64,000 bases of DNA, taken from positions 15,246,053 to 15,310,052 of the forward strand of contig OX344750.2 in NCBI GenBank assembly GCA_947034885.2, given 5' to 3'. The position numbers and the translations under genes are program-made. Below the pieces are notes generated by a model. That model made no database searches. It was not told where the DNA came from and saw nothing but the letters and a program-made list of their open reading frames with translations. Shown in pieces: positions 39,791 through 53,600 of the stretch. The first letter of the stretch is position 1; every line of letters begins with the position of its first letter. Source of the DNA: Thuidium tamariscinum. Lineage: Eukaryota > Streptophyta > Bryopsida > Hypnales > Thuidiaceae.

Positions 39791-42109
39791 AAATTCCTTC
39801 TAGCTAATGTATTTAAGCTCTTACAATGTGGGGCTATACAAGATGATTTTGTAAATTAATATTGGAATATTTTGACCTAAATTTCTAAATTCTTCTTAAT
39901 TCATAATTAGTGAACAATAGCTTGTTTCTTACAAATTTTGATGGGGTCATAGAAAGATCCACTAGTAAAATCAATAAATACATAAAATGGCATAGGTAAC
40001 AGAAGAAAAACACTCAAAAACAAGTTCCAAGCAAAAAATACTTTGAAACACAAGCCATACAGATACTAATACTAAATACAATACTAAATACAAACTAATA
40101 TATTGTTTAGTTTAGGATCAAAATGCAATGTGCAAAAATTAGTTTGTGTGCTAACAATGACAATATATCACATTTACAAGGAGTTGAAAAAATGAAGGCC
40201 ACACTAAGAAAGGTTCAAGGTTTTAGAATCAAAATGCAAGAGTAAAACATTTCTATATTACAAAACTAAAATCTTGAAAATTGAATAATAAATATAAAAC
40301 TACTAGCCTAACAAATGCATGATTATAGTGAATGTAGTAATTTTATGCAAACAACTTGTACATTTCCATAGAACTACCACAATAAAACAAATTGAGTAAA
40401 ATCTAAATGAAATTCAAAATCAAACAATTTAGCAATGCTTGGATATGATTTAGGGTGTTACCTCATTGTAATGCTTGGTTATCCACTTGTGAGGAGATTT
40501 GATCAAGCCATCTACCTTTTACACTATGATTTGTACATGTCATCTTTTACGAAGAATAGATTATAGTCAATGCAACTCTCTAATGCATAAATCATCAAGT
40601 AGCATCTTCCAAAGGTTTAAAAAAAATTCTAAGTCAACACTCTAGGGCTTCTTGAAGACATTGATGTTCATATTAGGCCTTTGCAGTGCATACTTTGCCT
40701 TGCTTCTACTAAGAATTCCATTGTAGTAAGTTCCATGTTGTACAATGCTAGTGAGAGCAATATATGAATCTAGTGCACACCTCTTTCACCTTAAATAGAA
40801 CTACCAAAGCAAAAACTAGGTACATCAATGAATGTGATCTTGTAAACATTGCAGCATTCAAAACAAACCTACTTACAATAAGAAAAGCAAGAAAATTCCA
40901 AAAGAAAGTCTAAAGGGCAACCTTAAGCTTGGAGGCTCTTGGAAATTGTAAATACCAAGCTTGGTCACCTAAAGAATTTAGAAAATTGCATGACATATCT
41001 AGAGCTCTTAAAAAATGCAGCAAAAAAATTTCATCATGTAGTATACTAATTATTTAGATATTGAGGACACAAGATTTTGTCGTAGATACTTTGTACAAAC
41101 TTATAGGATTTCTAAGAAGTTTGAATTTTTTTGGCAAAGCTATTGTATATAGTGATGCTAATTTACTCTCAAACCTTGTCTAAATTTTAGAACCAAAGTA
41201 ATTATAATAACCTTTATTTGATTGCATATATTTACAAAAAAAAAGTGACAATGAACTCCTCAAGATTCTCTTATGTAAATTCAAGAAATATTCTATTTTA
41301 AAATACACTTATATTTTGTCCAAAATCCTTAGGCATTCGTGAACTTAGTGATGACTTTTGAGTCAAATTACTACTATCAAGCTAAATATAGACTTTACAT
41401 GAATGATTGATAATATTAAAGCTATTGTAATTTTTAAAGTGTAATTACCAAAAAAATTGATATCAATTATTCTATATATGTTAGAATCATTTGAAATATT
41501 GACTAAAAATGAAAGATGATATGAGAAATGTTCATTATTTTGTAAACTAAGTACCATTGTAAAAATATCAAGCATCACTTTTAACCAATGTTTTCAAATA
41601 TTTTTTAATTTAATCAAATACTAATTAGATCTAATTAGAAAACAATTGTTGAAAATCATGTAGACTTAATACCAAATGTAATTGCAATTTGGTTGTGAAT
41701 TTTTTGTAAACAAAGGTTTAGGTTTTCTAATTTATCAAATATCTATAATCATGGCACAATCAATCATTAATTAAATGAAATAAATATGTCTTGAATTTCA
41801 AGTGATGACCTTTATATTGAAGCTTGTTTGTTTATTTTTTAAATACATTGGCATGTATAAGGTCCATTAATAAAGAAGAGGTATGCAATGAAAACTCAAA
41901 TATCAATCCACAATTCTTTCGACATCATTTTTGTAAATCCTTTTGTGCACTTTAGTTAGTAGGTATAAGTCTAATTCACTTTAAAACATTTATGTTTCAT
42001 GTATTTTGTCAAGAAAAAATGGTAGGCGTGAGCCTAACTACCATACCTTTTTTGTTCTCGTAACTTATTTAGATAAAAGCATGAAGGTAATTTATCTAAA
42101 TGGTGGATC

Positions 42110-42185
42110 AAACTTCTTCATTTAGATTGTTGTAATAGAGAGAGGATACAACCTTAATACTCATTACGACAATCTAAATGGAAAA
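42110..42185. repeat. Short hairpin (18-bp arms)
   Basis: CATTTAGATTGTTGTAAT and ATTACGACAATCTAAATG form an imperfect inverted repeat around a loop of about 25 bp. Its origin is unknown. Confidence 0.6.
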
Positions 42186-42416
42186 AAATGCAAAAGAAAT
42201 AGGTACAAGCCCTACTATATTTTTCCTTGAGAATTATAGTAATATGCATGCCCAATTCTTATTACATGAGATGATTTAAGTAGGAGAAGGTACATGCCTA
42301 CCATGTACCTTTTTCTTTGAAAAAAATTTGATATAAAATGTAGGCACTTTCCTAATCACATACTACTAAAATCATAACTCCCTTTCTAATGTCACAAATG
42401 CTACCATTATTACTAG

Positions 42417-42864
42417 GGGCTTGGTGCTTGGTATGCTATGCATTCATTGTATTACATATTAATAAAAAATTTATATATTTGAATAGAATGCATGATATTG
42501 ATTTCAATAAGTCCTTAAAATAATTATTTTAAGTATTTTATAAGAATTTTTTCAATCATGAATACATGAAAATCTTATTGTTACACAATGTGATATTATA
42601 GAAAAGGAGTGGCAATTTGCAATTACTTTTGTAATATCACTTTTTACAAAGAGTGATATTATAAAAATAATGTAGTTGTTGCAATGAAGGTGATATTAAA
42701 AAAGATCCACAAGAAGATATAATAGAGGGAGCAAATCCATTGGTTTTCTTGGCTTAACGCTTCTTTGCGCTTCTATGATTTAGGGCTCTTGTGAAATTTG
42801 AGCTTTCATGATATCAATTTTCTAAATTCTAATGATGATTGCATAGCATAGCAAGCACCAACCG
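42417..42864 (-). mobile_element. 0.45-kb inverted-repeat element (CTAG-flanked), copy 2
   Basis: This is the inverted counterpart of 18505-18951, 448 bp long and flanked by CTAG (42413-42416, 42865-42868). End repeats read GGGCTTGGTGCTTGGTATGC and TAGCATAGCAAGCACCAACC. Similarity to copy 1 is high over the whole length, including GATCCACAAGAAGATATAAT and ATTGGTTTTCTTGGCTTA. Confidence 0.75.
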
Positions 42865-42889
42865 CTAGTATCCATAGAAAATAATAATA

Positions 42890-43560
42890 TAATATAGAGA
42901 AATGGGAGTGGTGTTTGGTTGACTTCCTCCAAATATAACAAAAACTTGTAATTTAAAGTAAACCCCTAAATACTAGAGGTGCCAAATTTTAGTGTTGACA
43001 ATTCTTTGAAGTTAAATTAAACCTTACCAAATTACTATCAATTTTATTTATTTTTATTCTTGAAAATTTATTTTTAAATCTGAATTTTTTGAGCACCAAG
43101 AATCCAATTTTGAAAATAAATGATTATGATTTTTCTATTTTAGATTTTATACAAGGGTGTCTATTGCAAATCTTGAATTTTTTAGTGTTGATGTGTCCTA
43201 AAAATGAGCCTAAAATACACTAGATCTTAAGGAAAAAATTACATAAAAAATTCATTTAAAAAATTGTAGAGTAGATTTTGAACAACTACAAATTGATTGG
43301 AATTAGGCATCTTATGCCCTTTAAACTCATACTTTTTGGGTGAACATTTTTTTAGAATATATTTTGACATTTGAAAAGAACATTGAAAGAATTCAAATTA
43401 CTTTTACATTTTTCACACCATCATGAACAAACATTACTATTAATTTATAAATGAGATTATTGTGGTTTCTTCTCTCATGTCATCTCTAACATGTCTTGAA
43501 TTTGTAAGGTTACATATCTAAAGAAATTCATAAAACCTATCAAAATGTTGGATTTTAGTT
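42890..43560 (+). repeat. Dispersed repeat, second copy at 10.87-11.56 kb
   Basis: Matches the 10.87-11.56 kb repeat in order and orientation, including TACACTAGATCTTAAGG and ATTGTAGAGTAGATTTTGAA. Its first part (AACCCCTAAATACTAGAGG) resembles other TTAACCCCTAAA-starting repeats here. Confidence 0.5.
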
Positions 43561-44570
43561 CAATAATAAAGAAATAATAAAGTAAAGCTTTGAAAGGGAC
43601 ATTTGAAAATATATGCCATTTCCAACCATAAAAAAGTTCCTAACTTACAACTACAATACATCAATGACACACAAAACATCAATTTGGATTGTTATAAATA
43701 ATCTACAAAAAATTCCCATATGCTAAACTCCTAAATGTCCAAATTTCTTTTCTTATTTTTGGCAATATAGCAATTTCAGGCAACTCACTACAAATGGAGT
43801 TTTTATTTTATGTAGTTTTCATTGCTTGGCGGGACGCCCATGTAGCCAAAAAAGCTTCTATGAAAATTGTTTTTTAAATAAATAAAATTTTTAATTAGTT
43901 TTTTAAATTTAAATTTAAGTGGAAATATTTGAATTACTCTATTTTGATCAATGAGTCAAAACTTGTAAGGAGTTTTAGTTTATTGAAGTTTGTAGTTTGT
44001 TATAAGATTCCTACTCTACAAAAAGTTTGAAATCCTTTAATTAATTCAATTTTTAATATCTTTGAAAAATAACCAATAGGTGTAGATCAATTATTACAAC
44101 ATTCTAACTAGCATTGGCTAAGGATTGGCATTTTTCAATTCTATAAATCAATATGTTTATAGTTGATTATTGTGAATCATTTTCTACTTCTTTCTACTAA
44201 CTAGTGTCTTCCTACATGTCCAAATGATTTGAAAATTTTCAAGCATGTAGCCAACTTGTCTTAAAAAATGAATCCAAAGAGTAACCACCAATTTGAATTT
44301 TTTTTCTCACAAATGTGACCTTGTGAACTTGTGAAGTACAGCTGCCCATTATTTTGGAGGGCTAGAAAAATAATTTTTGCCAATATCTTACAATCTACAC
44401 AGTGAAAAATTTTGAAAAATTTTCTACATCTTTTCAAACTAGCATACTACAAGATTCTACAATTACATTTGTCAAAATTTTATTTTTTTCCCAAGTTTTG
44501 GTACTTGTATTAGAAATGGTAGTATTGAAACATTTTTGTGAAAACATAGTCAAAACCATTTAGAAGTTAA

Positions 44571-45770
44571 CTACAAAAAACCATGGCCAATAATCTATCA
44601 AAACTCACTTAAAATTTCCATTTCTACTGCAATCAACCATTAATAAAAAAAATTTTAAGACCTAAATATAGGATTTTGTACTTTACTTGTCTAAGGTAAC
44701 ATAATAATAACTTCAAGAAGTTTGACCACACAGATTGGAAGATATTAGCATTCGAAGTTAGAAATTAAAAGTTTTTTTTTAACACTAGCCTACAGTATTA
44801 TAAGACTTTGATTGCCATTTGGCAAACATTTTTGCACTATAGACTTTAAATTTCTTAAAAATAGGGTGAAGAATTGCATTGAAGCTTTAAGATAAAGTTT
44901 CAAATAAAAACATTTGATTTTCCTTTGTTAGAAAATTGTTAAGTAAAAGTAGAACCTAGATTGAAAAAAAAAACCTTCATTATTAATAGCTTTGAGATGC
45001 ATTGAAATACAATGATTCCAACAACAACATTGTTTTAGCAAGCAAATTTTTATTTTGTCAAATATTTATTTTGAAAAATTGTAAAAATTGCATTCAAAGA
45101 TGATAACTCATAAGAGGTTTTTTTGGGGTATTGAGAGACTGCTTTAGCCTCATTCTCTATTTTGTGAACCAGCTAATGTTGGTCAGAATAAAAAAATATT
45201 AAGAAAAATATTTTAAAAAATAAAAAATAAAATTTATAAAAAATATTTATTTATTTAATAAAATATTATTATTTGATGGGGCATTCTCTGTGCCACATCA
45301 GACTAGCTGCTGGGACAGTTTTCAGCAAGTTCCCACAGTCCGGGAACTCACAGTCTCCCAACATGGTAAGAAAACCTCTTATGATTAATTATGTTTTCAA
45401 GAAGATGCTTAAGGTGCCCAAAAAACAAGATTGCCTATAACTTTTACATCACAAATCAAAATGGAATGAATCAAAATTTTGCAAATAGAAAATATGATCC
45501 ATAAGAAAAAAATCTTTAAAATATAATTTCAAATTTTTGTGGATTTTTCTTTCTACCTAGCAACATAAAAATTATATTTAACAAGGCATAATTTTTCCTC
45601 TTAGGCACTAATTGAAATAAAAATTGTATTCCTATGAAAATATGAAGCCATTAAGTTATTCTATCTTACAAGATTTTTTTTTTAATCCACCAAAAATTGA
45701 GATCATAAGAACGTGCCTAGAATCCATTTTTAATTATCATTTGTTAGGACAATATTTGGTTCTTTAGGGG
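44571..45770 (-). mobile_element. CCCCTAAAGGACCA family element, copy D, with nested element
   Basis: TTAA lies on both sides (44567-44570, 45771-45774). The right terminus TGGTTCTTTAGGGG is well kept and the left terminus (CTACAAAAAACCATGGCC) is decayed. The interior runs opposite to copies B and C. Extra length is due mainly to an insertion at about 45110-45385. Confidence 0.7.
45110..45385. mobile_element. GGGAAC-family element nested in copy D
   Basis: CATAAGAGGTTTTTTT at the left and AAGAAAACCTCTTATG at the right are inverted repeats. The interior contains GTGCCACATCAGACTAGCTG, CTGGGACAGTTTTCAGC and CAGTCCGGGAACTCACAGTC, matching the GGGACTG/GGGAAC family. It interrupts an otherwise collinear part of copy D. 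Confidence 0.65.
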
Positions 45771-46389
45771 TTAATATGAATAATTTTGTAAAAATTAATT
45801 ATATGATCAATTCTATAAGAATTTATACATAGTCTAGAATATATGGATGATTATTTAATAAAATTATATTTTCTATAATCTGCAGTAAAAGATGTCCCTT
45901 AAACATCACTATGACTATGATATTGATTTTGGTCCATTCAATTATGCATTCACCTACTTTGTTAAATGTTTGGCTTTGTTTTGTCTTGGATGTCTTAGTT
46001 TTATAATTAATTTTCATCTCATTGATCAAAATAGTATGAATCAAAGGTAATTAAACAAACCTCCATCTATCTTATATATTAAAATTATTAAAATATAACT
46101 TTATATACATGTACGCATTGAGATAGAATTCAAAAAATCTTATGAGTATAATCTTTAATTTTTAGAAGTATAAAAGCACTAGATCATGGCCAAATTTGAA
46201 AAAATCTAAAGTATGCTACTCAAAATTCTAGTACTTAATAAATAAACCCTATACAAGGCAAACTCTAAATTTGCTCCAATCCAAACAAAAATGGTAGTTT
46301 GTGATTCTATAGAAGTGAGCTTAAGAGCTTTGAGTGTACCATTTGCAAGCCAAAAGATTTACTTTGAAAAAAATAGAAAATTTTCAAGT

Positions 46390-46790
46390 TTAATATTAAA
46401 AAATTCAATATTTTAAATTTTTTTAAATAGTAAATATTCATACTTATTATAGTTGACCTATGACCATTGATCTATTATTGTAAACCTACTAACATAAATG
46501 AATTACTATGAATCTACCAACAATTTAGAATATCACCTTCCTTATTTCTAGAATCTATATATCTACATTCAATATATTTAATAGTGACCTCCAAATATTC
46601 CAAGACAATTGAGATTTTCAACATTGTCTTCCAAAAATAAAGAAGGTGATATTCTAAATTGTTAGTAGATCCATAGTAATTTATTTACATTAGTAGGTCT
46701 GTAATAATAGATCAATGGTCATAGGTCAACTATTAAAAATATGTATATTTACTAAATTTTTTAAAGATTTTTAAAATATTGAGTACTCTA
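46390..46790. mobile_element. Fold-back element with arms of about 150 bp
   Basis: The sequence from about 46397 to 46550 (TTGACCTATGACCATTGATC, ATTACTATGAATCTACCAAC, TTAGAATATCACCTTC) returns as its reverse complement at about 46640-46785 around a loop of about 90 bp. No coding content. It resembles a long-arm MITE. Confidence 0.75.
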
Positions 46791-47294
46791 GATGCAATTG
46801 GGATTTTCAACCTAGGATAGAAGATTAAAAAAAAATTATAATTGTCGGATTCTGATAGTTAGAACTCTAGATATTAATGGATGAACTTTTAATTGGTAGA
46901 TTAGGAATTCAACTTCATCTGCCCATATCTTATAGGGATTAAGGTCAAATTAGGAGTTATTTTTTATCTTTTTGAAAAAGGTGTGAGAAGCTCTACAATC
47001 TACAACTTTCACTTCTTTAAGGTGATTCATTTTTATTATATCTAAGTGGAATTGTCATTGAACTAGCATTCTTCACTATTTCTTTTGATTACTTTATTTA
47101 GAGGAAAATAAATAAAAAATACACCATAATTAAGAGATCCATTGCTTGGATTTTAAATTACAATTTACAATGAAAGAGTGTAGTTGTATACACTTTATTC
47201 CAAAGGTGGGAATAAAGTGCCTATACCATTATGTAGCTAAGTAGGTTTTGTTATATGTCTTTTTAGTTGAGGCATTAAGTCTTTTTTCTTTAGG

Positions 47295-48437
47295 TTTTTG
47301 CAAGAGTTTGGGTTCAAATCAAAGCAAGATTGGTGGGGCATGAATGGGCTCTATATTTGACATGTTCTTCAAATTCCTTAACAACAATAAATTCAAAATT
47401 CAAAATAGTGATAGCTAAACATTTCTAATATAAATTTTCTTCTTTTCTACAATTGGATATTACTACAAATTTTATGAAGAAAATGCAATTTGAAATATTG
47501 TTTCATCTTAGAGCTACTATTTGACAATCTAAGTTCCAATTCTCATTCCAAGATCTTTTGGCTCATGAAGTTGTTGGAGTTAATGTAGGTTGAGACAACA
47601 TCTTGCAAAATTTTTATGCAAATAATGATGTTGTCATGAATGACAACATTCTTTAGAGGATTCCTCAAGAGAAGGCTTGTCCATTCATGCAAATGTTTAT
47701 AAAGTCAACTACTTCATCGAGTGGCCTTGTCATGGACTCCCATGCATCTACATGTTATTTTTGCTTTTTCTTCTTCTTTTCTTTAAGACTTATATAGATT
47801 GTTTTTATTTTGTTAAATACTAATGATTATTGTATCATCCTTCTTTGTTTGTGTTGGTTCAAACAACTATGCTTGCAAAGCCACTCATTGCCATATTTGA
47901 TTTTGGAAGAAGATAAGACTATATTTGAGACCCTTGCAACTCCATTCATTTGCATTGTTGTTGTTCTAAAGACACAATTGGAACTCCCTATGTCTCTTGC
48001 ACTTGATTTTAACAATGAGGTGCCAATAACTATTATATGAAGACACCTCAATTTAATAAATAAGTCTGTCTTTTATCTTCCAAACTAACGACTAAATTGT
48101 TGGTTATTGTACTTGGTTCTCATATTTATTTTCATTGTTTTTGTAGGCAAGCTTTGCAAATAAAGAAGTCAATGCAACAACCTTTCTTTGCAAATCCAAC
48201 TTTTTTTCCTAACCCCTTTTCCCTCCAATTTATTAGTTTCTAGTCTATACTTAGGCATTAGTTATCTAGTTTAAAACCCAGGATTCTAAACTACCTTCTA
48301 GGGCCCATTCAATAGATCCACATGTTTTGGAATTTAGAAATGACTATACTATAGAATCCGATGGCAAGTCATCAAATAGTAATGAGACTTCTACAGCTTG
48401 GTCTTCTACTTCTATTCTTCATAAGGATACTACATGA
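47295..48437 (+). other. Weak exon-like patches of an unknown gene or relic
   Basis: Three intervals have plausible acceptors and codon-like composition. These are 47295-47438 (after TCTTTAG, reading VFARVWVQIKARLVGHEW), about 47840-48018 (LPYLILEEDKTIFETLATPF and a hydrophobic stretch, ending at NNE/GTGCCA), and 48282-48437 (after ACCCAG, 51 codons of Ser/Thr/Asp-rich sequence ending in TGA). I recognise no family and could not join them in one confident model. They may be a decayed gene or chance. Confidence 0.2.
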
Positions 48438-50658
48438 ACCCTCTTTGCTTTGTTTTTATATAGTTCTAGAGTATTTTGAAAGCATTAATATTTAATATTC
48501 ATAAATTGTAAATAGCAAAAAAATTCAACCACAGTTGTAGATCCACATTCTAAAATCTTGAAAATTATGCCAAAATATAGAGACTGAGAAGCTCTCCAGC
48601 TTATGGATTCATGCTATGCGGCTCACAAAATAGCTAGTACCCCCACAATCCAAAGGTCATTATAACAAATACATGTACATTTTGCATATTAGATTTTTCT
48701 AGAGATTTATCACTTTGTCAAAGAGGTCACTTAGCCTAAGCCTTTGAAAAGAAAATTAATAAATCCAAATATAAATAGTTATTTTTAATGTTTTGTAATT
48801 AAAAACTTTCATTGGCCTATCACCAAGATCCAACATTGCTTGAGGAAACTCTCTTTTTTGCTTATTTAGATCTTTGGCACTTGTAGACAAAGAATATTGA
48901 ATCTTGTAGTGTCTTCTTCAACTTTGATGATTTTAATTCTTTATTGTCAAAATTTCCAAAGTCCTAAACAAAGTCTCAAAACCTTAGATGGTCTTCATCA
49001 GTAGCTTGGAAAGCAAAGGAGCCTTAGTCGACATTGATGAAAATTCAATGATTAACATTACAAAATAATACTTCATCTTTGCGCTTTTAAATTTAAAATT
49101 AAAAAATACTAAATTAGAATTTACGCATTTTTAGATGTTAAGAAAGAAATTTTGTTTTCAAAAATAATTAGACATTTAATATACTTTTTATTTTATTTTG
49201 GAATTAAAGAAAGTCATTTTAGAATTTCAAAATCCCAAAATGAATATTTTGTTTTGCCTACAAAAATTTTAAGAATGATGTTTTTTACTATCTACAAGTT
49301 GACCTGTTGACATCATTTATTAGAGAAAATCTAGTAGCATACTATCATTTCATACGAATTTCAATATAGGTCATCAAACCATCATTATCTAAAAGAAAAT
49401 TTTTGAATATTCAAGTATGTTCAATTCTTATTACAATATCTTCAAAACTACAATTGAACATGGTTATATTGGATTTTGCATAAAATAAGGGTTGTTTTGA
49501 TAGTCAACTTCAACCATTTGGATACATTTTGAGAAAAATTTTGCTAAAAATGTAATACAAGAGTCTTGAGGCAATAAGTCTTTCAATTGTTACTTCAAAT
49601 AAGTTAGTTGAAAATGAAAAGAAATTCTGAAAAGTAATTATAGACAATATCCTAGAATATTAAGTCATCATTTATTCAAGTTGATTGGATTTTGAAGAAT
49701 ATATATCAGCTTCAATATTTTCCCACTTTTCTAATATTTAAATTCAAAATTTATTATTCAAGGTATAAAACAACATTTTTTCACATTGTTATTTTCATTT
49801 TTCAATAATTCTTTTCTTGTCCTTTTACAAAGAAAAAGCATATATAACAAAAAAATTCAAGCCTTTGCCAAGGCTTTCATTGTCTTCTAATGTTTACTCA
49901 TAGTTAAATATATATATTTCCTTCAATTTTCATTACGTTAAAGTCATATGAGCCTATTCAATGATGGTTTAGATGAAAATTAGGTACAAACTTTTGAAAT
50001 TGTAAAATAAATGGGTTGATATGCAATGGCTAAAACACAAGATTTTAGTACTTATATAATCCAAGTAATTCACAAAAAAATATTATATTCAGTTTTTAAT
50101 ATACAACAATTGATATCTAAAAATCTTACATGTAAACTAATTTTTTATTTTTTATTTTTTATTTTATACATAAATAAAATAATTTAACTTTGGATTTATC
50201 TAAAAACTATTTTAATTACTTCAAAGGCTCATAATAGTTATTACATTTATTTCCTTGCTACTTCAAAAGTTTAACTTTGAGAATCAAAATGTAATTTTAA
50301 TTCTTTTTTAGAATTTACTTTCATTTGAATTAAATGACAATATTTTTATTAAATTTAATATCAAATAATTTCCATTTATATAGCTACAATGTAGGAGCAA
50401 TATATATTTTGTTTAGATTTGATGTTTAATACTATAACTATGATTTACCTTGAATTAGTTTATTGTATTGAATCAAAATACTAATTGTAATGATTACAAT
50501 ATATTTTAATCCTAGTTCAATTGAGATTTCTTATTTATACATTATTTCTTATGAACAACATTAAGATATCTTATTCAAAGCATAATTTTAATATTTCAAA
50601 AATAGGGTTTATAGCTATGAAAAATCATTAATGAATACAATACATTTATTCATTGTAG

Positions 50659-53600
50659 GTAATTGTTGTGTTGTGTTTTATTTTACTTGTTATTTGTTAT
50701 ATAGTATTTATTGCTCCACTTTTGTGGTTGGACATTGAAAAAAATGTTGCTATTGGAATCTATGGAATATTGGTATTTCTTTCATACTTGTTTTGTAATT
50801 TATACTATGTATATTTGAAAAATATTTGATATACTATACAATCATAGTAAATTTAGTATATGCATAGCATTCAAATTATAATATTAGATGGAATGTATTA
50901 CAACATATTTTTTAAAATTATAATTAAATGATGATTTATTTAGAATTAAAAAATATTTAGAATTTACAATATCAATGTGAGTATTTTATTTGATACAGAT
51001 TTTAGTAATTGTATTGTTGTTTCTACGCTTCATTAATATAGACCCATCAGATCCAAAAATAATAAAATTGCAACAAAATTTTATTAGAGAACAACAACCA
51101 TCATTTATTGACCATAATTGGAGCATATGTTATTTATATGCAAATTGTTGCTATCCACAAGATTGTAATTTATTTGATAAAAAAAATCATCAACCAATTG
51201 TTGAAGAAGAAATGATGTTTTGTACAGTTTGCAAAGCTGAGGTGACATTCTAAAATATTAAAAATGTTTCATTAGAAAATAATAAGTCTTTTCTACAAAT
51301 ATTTAATAAATAAAGGACAAAATTTCACAATTGAAGTATCTTATGTGAAATTATATTTTATCACATATACATTTGGATATCAATAGAATTTTAATACAAA
51401 ATGAAAAATATGTGTAACATTGAAATTTTTTAATAAGTTTAATATTTCATTCATAAACTCCTAAAATTTCATTGATCCTAAAAGAATTCAATGGATTTTG
51501 TTAGGTTCTTATGAACAAAAATTTTGGTGAAACTTTTTGAATTTTTTCAATAATATAAATAAATTTATTAGCTCTTCTAGAATATAATTCTTAATTTAGT
51601 TGGTACTCAAGACCAAAAATTATAATATAATAAACCCCAATTTGAAATTGGAAGGCAACAAAAAAAAAATCTTCAAAAATTTGAAATGAAAATTTAAAAT
51701 TTTATTCCTATTAAATTGTATTCTTTTCTATATGGAAAGATTCAATTCATTCCATTTGAATTTGCAACATCTTAGTCTAAACCACCTTGTTTTGTGAGCA
51801 ATTAAAGCATCTTTTTGAAAAAATAATGTATAGAATTGCTTTTGGACTCAATATTTACATTATTTTAGAATAATAATTTCACAAGGTTAATATTGATTGT
51901 TAGAAAAATATCACTTTTGGGATTAGTGTGTCCCAATTCTATCTAATCTCACATCTATTTCTACTTTATCATTTCTTAAGAATGACAATCATGCTATTTT
52001 TTATTTTTTATTTTTCAAAACTTTCTTGAACTCAATTCTTCATGACAAACTTACAATTGAGATGTTTCAAAATATGTAGTGCAATAGTTTTTAGGTAAGA
52101 TGATTCAAAGTCTTGTAAACTAGTTTGTCATGGTGCCAAAAATCATATTTTCTCTACTTTGAATGCATTTATCTTGCAATCTATGTAGTGAAAATTTCTA
52201 AAATGTCTTCTTTGCATTTTTTTACTAGTTTATTGCCAAAAAAATGTCATTTTTAGATTTTTTTTTCACTCTTTGCACCAAAAATGGCAGATTTTTATGG
52301 ATTTTGGCAAAAAAAAAACACCTTGAAACTTTAGGACTTTGTTTTTTGACACACAAATATTAATATGTAATATTTTATTATTGTAATCTATAGTTATACT
52401 CAACTATTGTTTTTTCGTATTCATATATACTTCATTATTGAAAATTTGTAGTAATTTAATGAAGTTGTAATGTTGCATCTAAGAACTTTCATTAATGTAT
52501 AAATATTCAATTAAAACTACTCTTCATGCCTTATATTAAATCTAAACTTGAATTGGCAACAATTTGCTATAATCTAGAACAACTACCCTAAACCTAAAGT
52601 TTTCTAGTTGTTATAATCAAAGTTTTGTGCGCTTTCCTTGTTGCAATGTGTTCAAAAACTATTCTTAAGGTTCCTAAATGCCCAAGGTACCAAGTCTTAG
52701 TATCAACAAAACCTTACCAAACTACTCGTTTTTCTACTTTGTATTTTAGAAGAAATTATTATGAGTTCTAGTTTGAGCATGATTTCTAACATGTCTTAAA
52801 TTGTTTACACTTACAATTCCAAATGATTTGATAATTTTTATGAAAATGCTAACATTAGAATAAATATGTATTTGCCTCAATAAAATCTATTTGATGTGTT
52901 TGTTGAGGCAAACGCAAAAACAACGTTGAAAAAACGCAAAAAATCACAGATTTTGCATTTACCTCAACAAACACATCAAGTAGATTTTGTTGAGGCAAAT
53001 GTAGATTTCTTTATAATTGTTGTTTCAATTTAGAGAAAACTTCAAGAATTTTTTTTTATCTACGTTTAAAGTAAAGAAAACAAATCTATTTGTACATTAT
53101 GGGACTAGATTATTTTACTTTGAACCTTCTTCACATAAATTTTTTGTACTACAAACTTTTGAGATTGAAATCTTTGTTGTGGAAAATTTAGTTGAGAATC
53201 TAGGAAAAAAATGAAGTCAAAAAAACTTAATTTTAATTCTTAAAAAGATTATTAAGTGTAAGTAGGTGCAAGATAGAAGGAAAATCTCATTTATTAATAT
53301 GTCTAAGATGAAATTAAAATGCATTGATTACAATGGTTCAATTTTTCCAACAAGAAAACTAAGCCATGGATTTTTTTTTAATGCAAAAATGGCATTTAAA
53401 AATGAATTCTAGAAGTTATTATTTCAAAAATATCTATAGATTGCCCAAATAACAAGATTGTCTATAACTTTTACAGAACTTATTGAAATGAAATTAATCA
53501 AAGCATTTCTTATAGGCAAAAAATATAATCTACAAGAAAAAAATTCAAAATTTTGAATTTTTGTTTTGACCAATCTCCCATATTTAGAGTTTATTTTGGC

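Larger units (their letters stand above)
34990..50600. other. Gene-free AT-rich intergenic region
   Basis: About 15.6 kb with no supported gene. Recognised contents are a three-unit tandem repeat (36.24-36.61), a CACTA-type MITE (36.95-37.19), a Stowaway-type element (37.54-38.11), GGGAAC-family elements (39.5 and 45.1), a 0.45-kb inverted-repeat element (42.4-42.9), a dispersed repeat (42.9-43.56), a CCCCTAAAGGACCA element (44.57-45.77) and a fold-back element (46.39-46.79). Weak exon-like patches occur at 47.3-48.4 kb. Confidence 0.5.
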
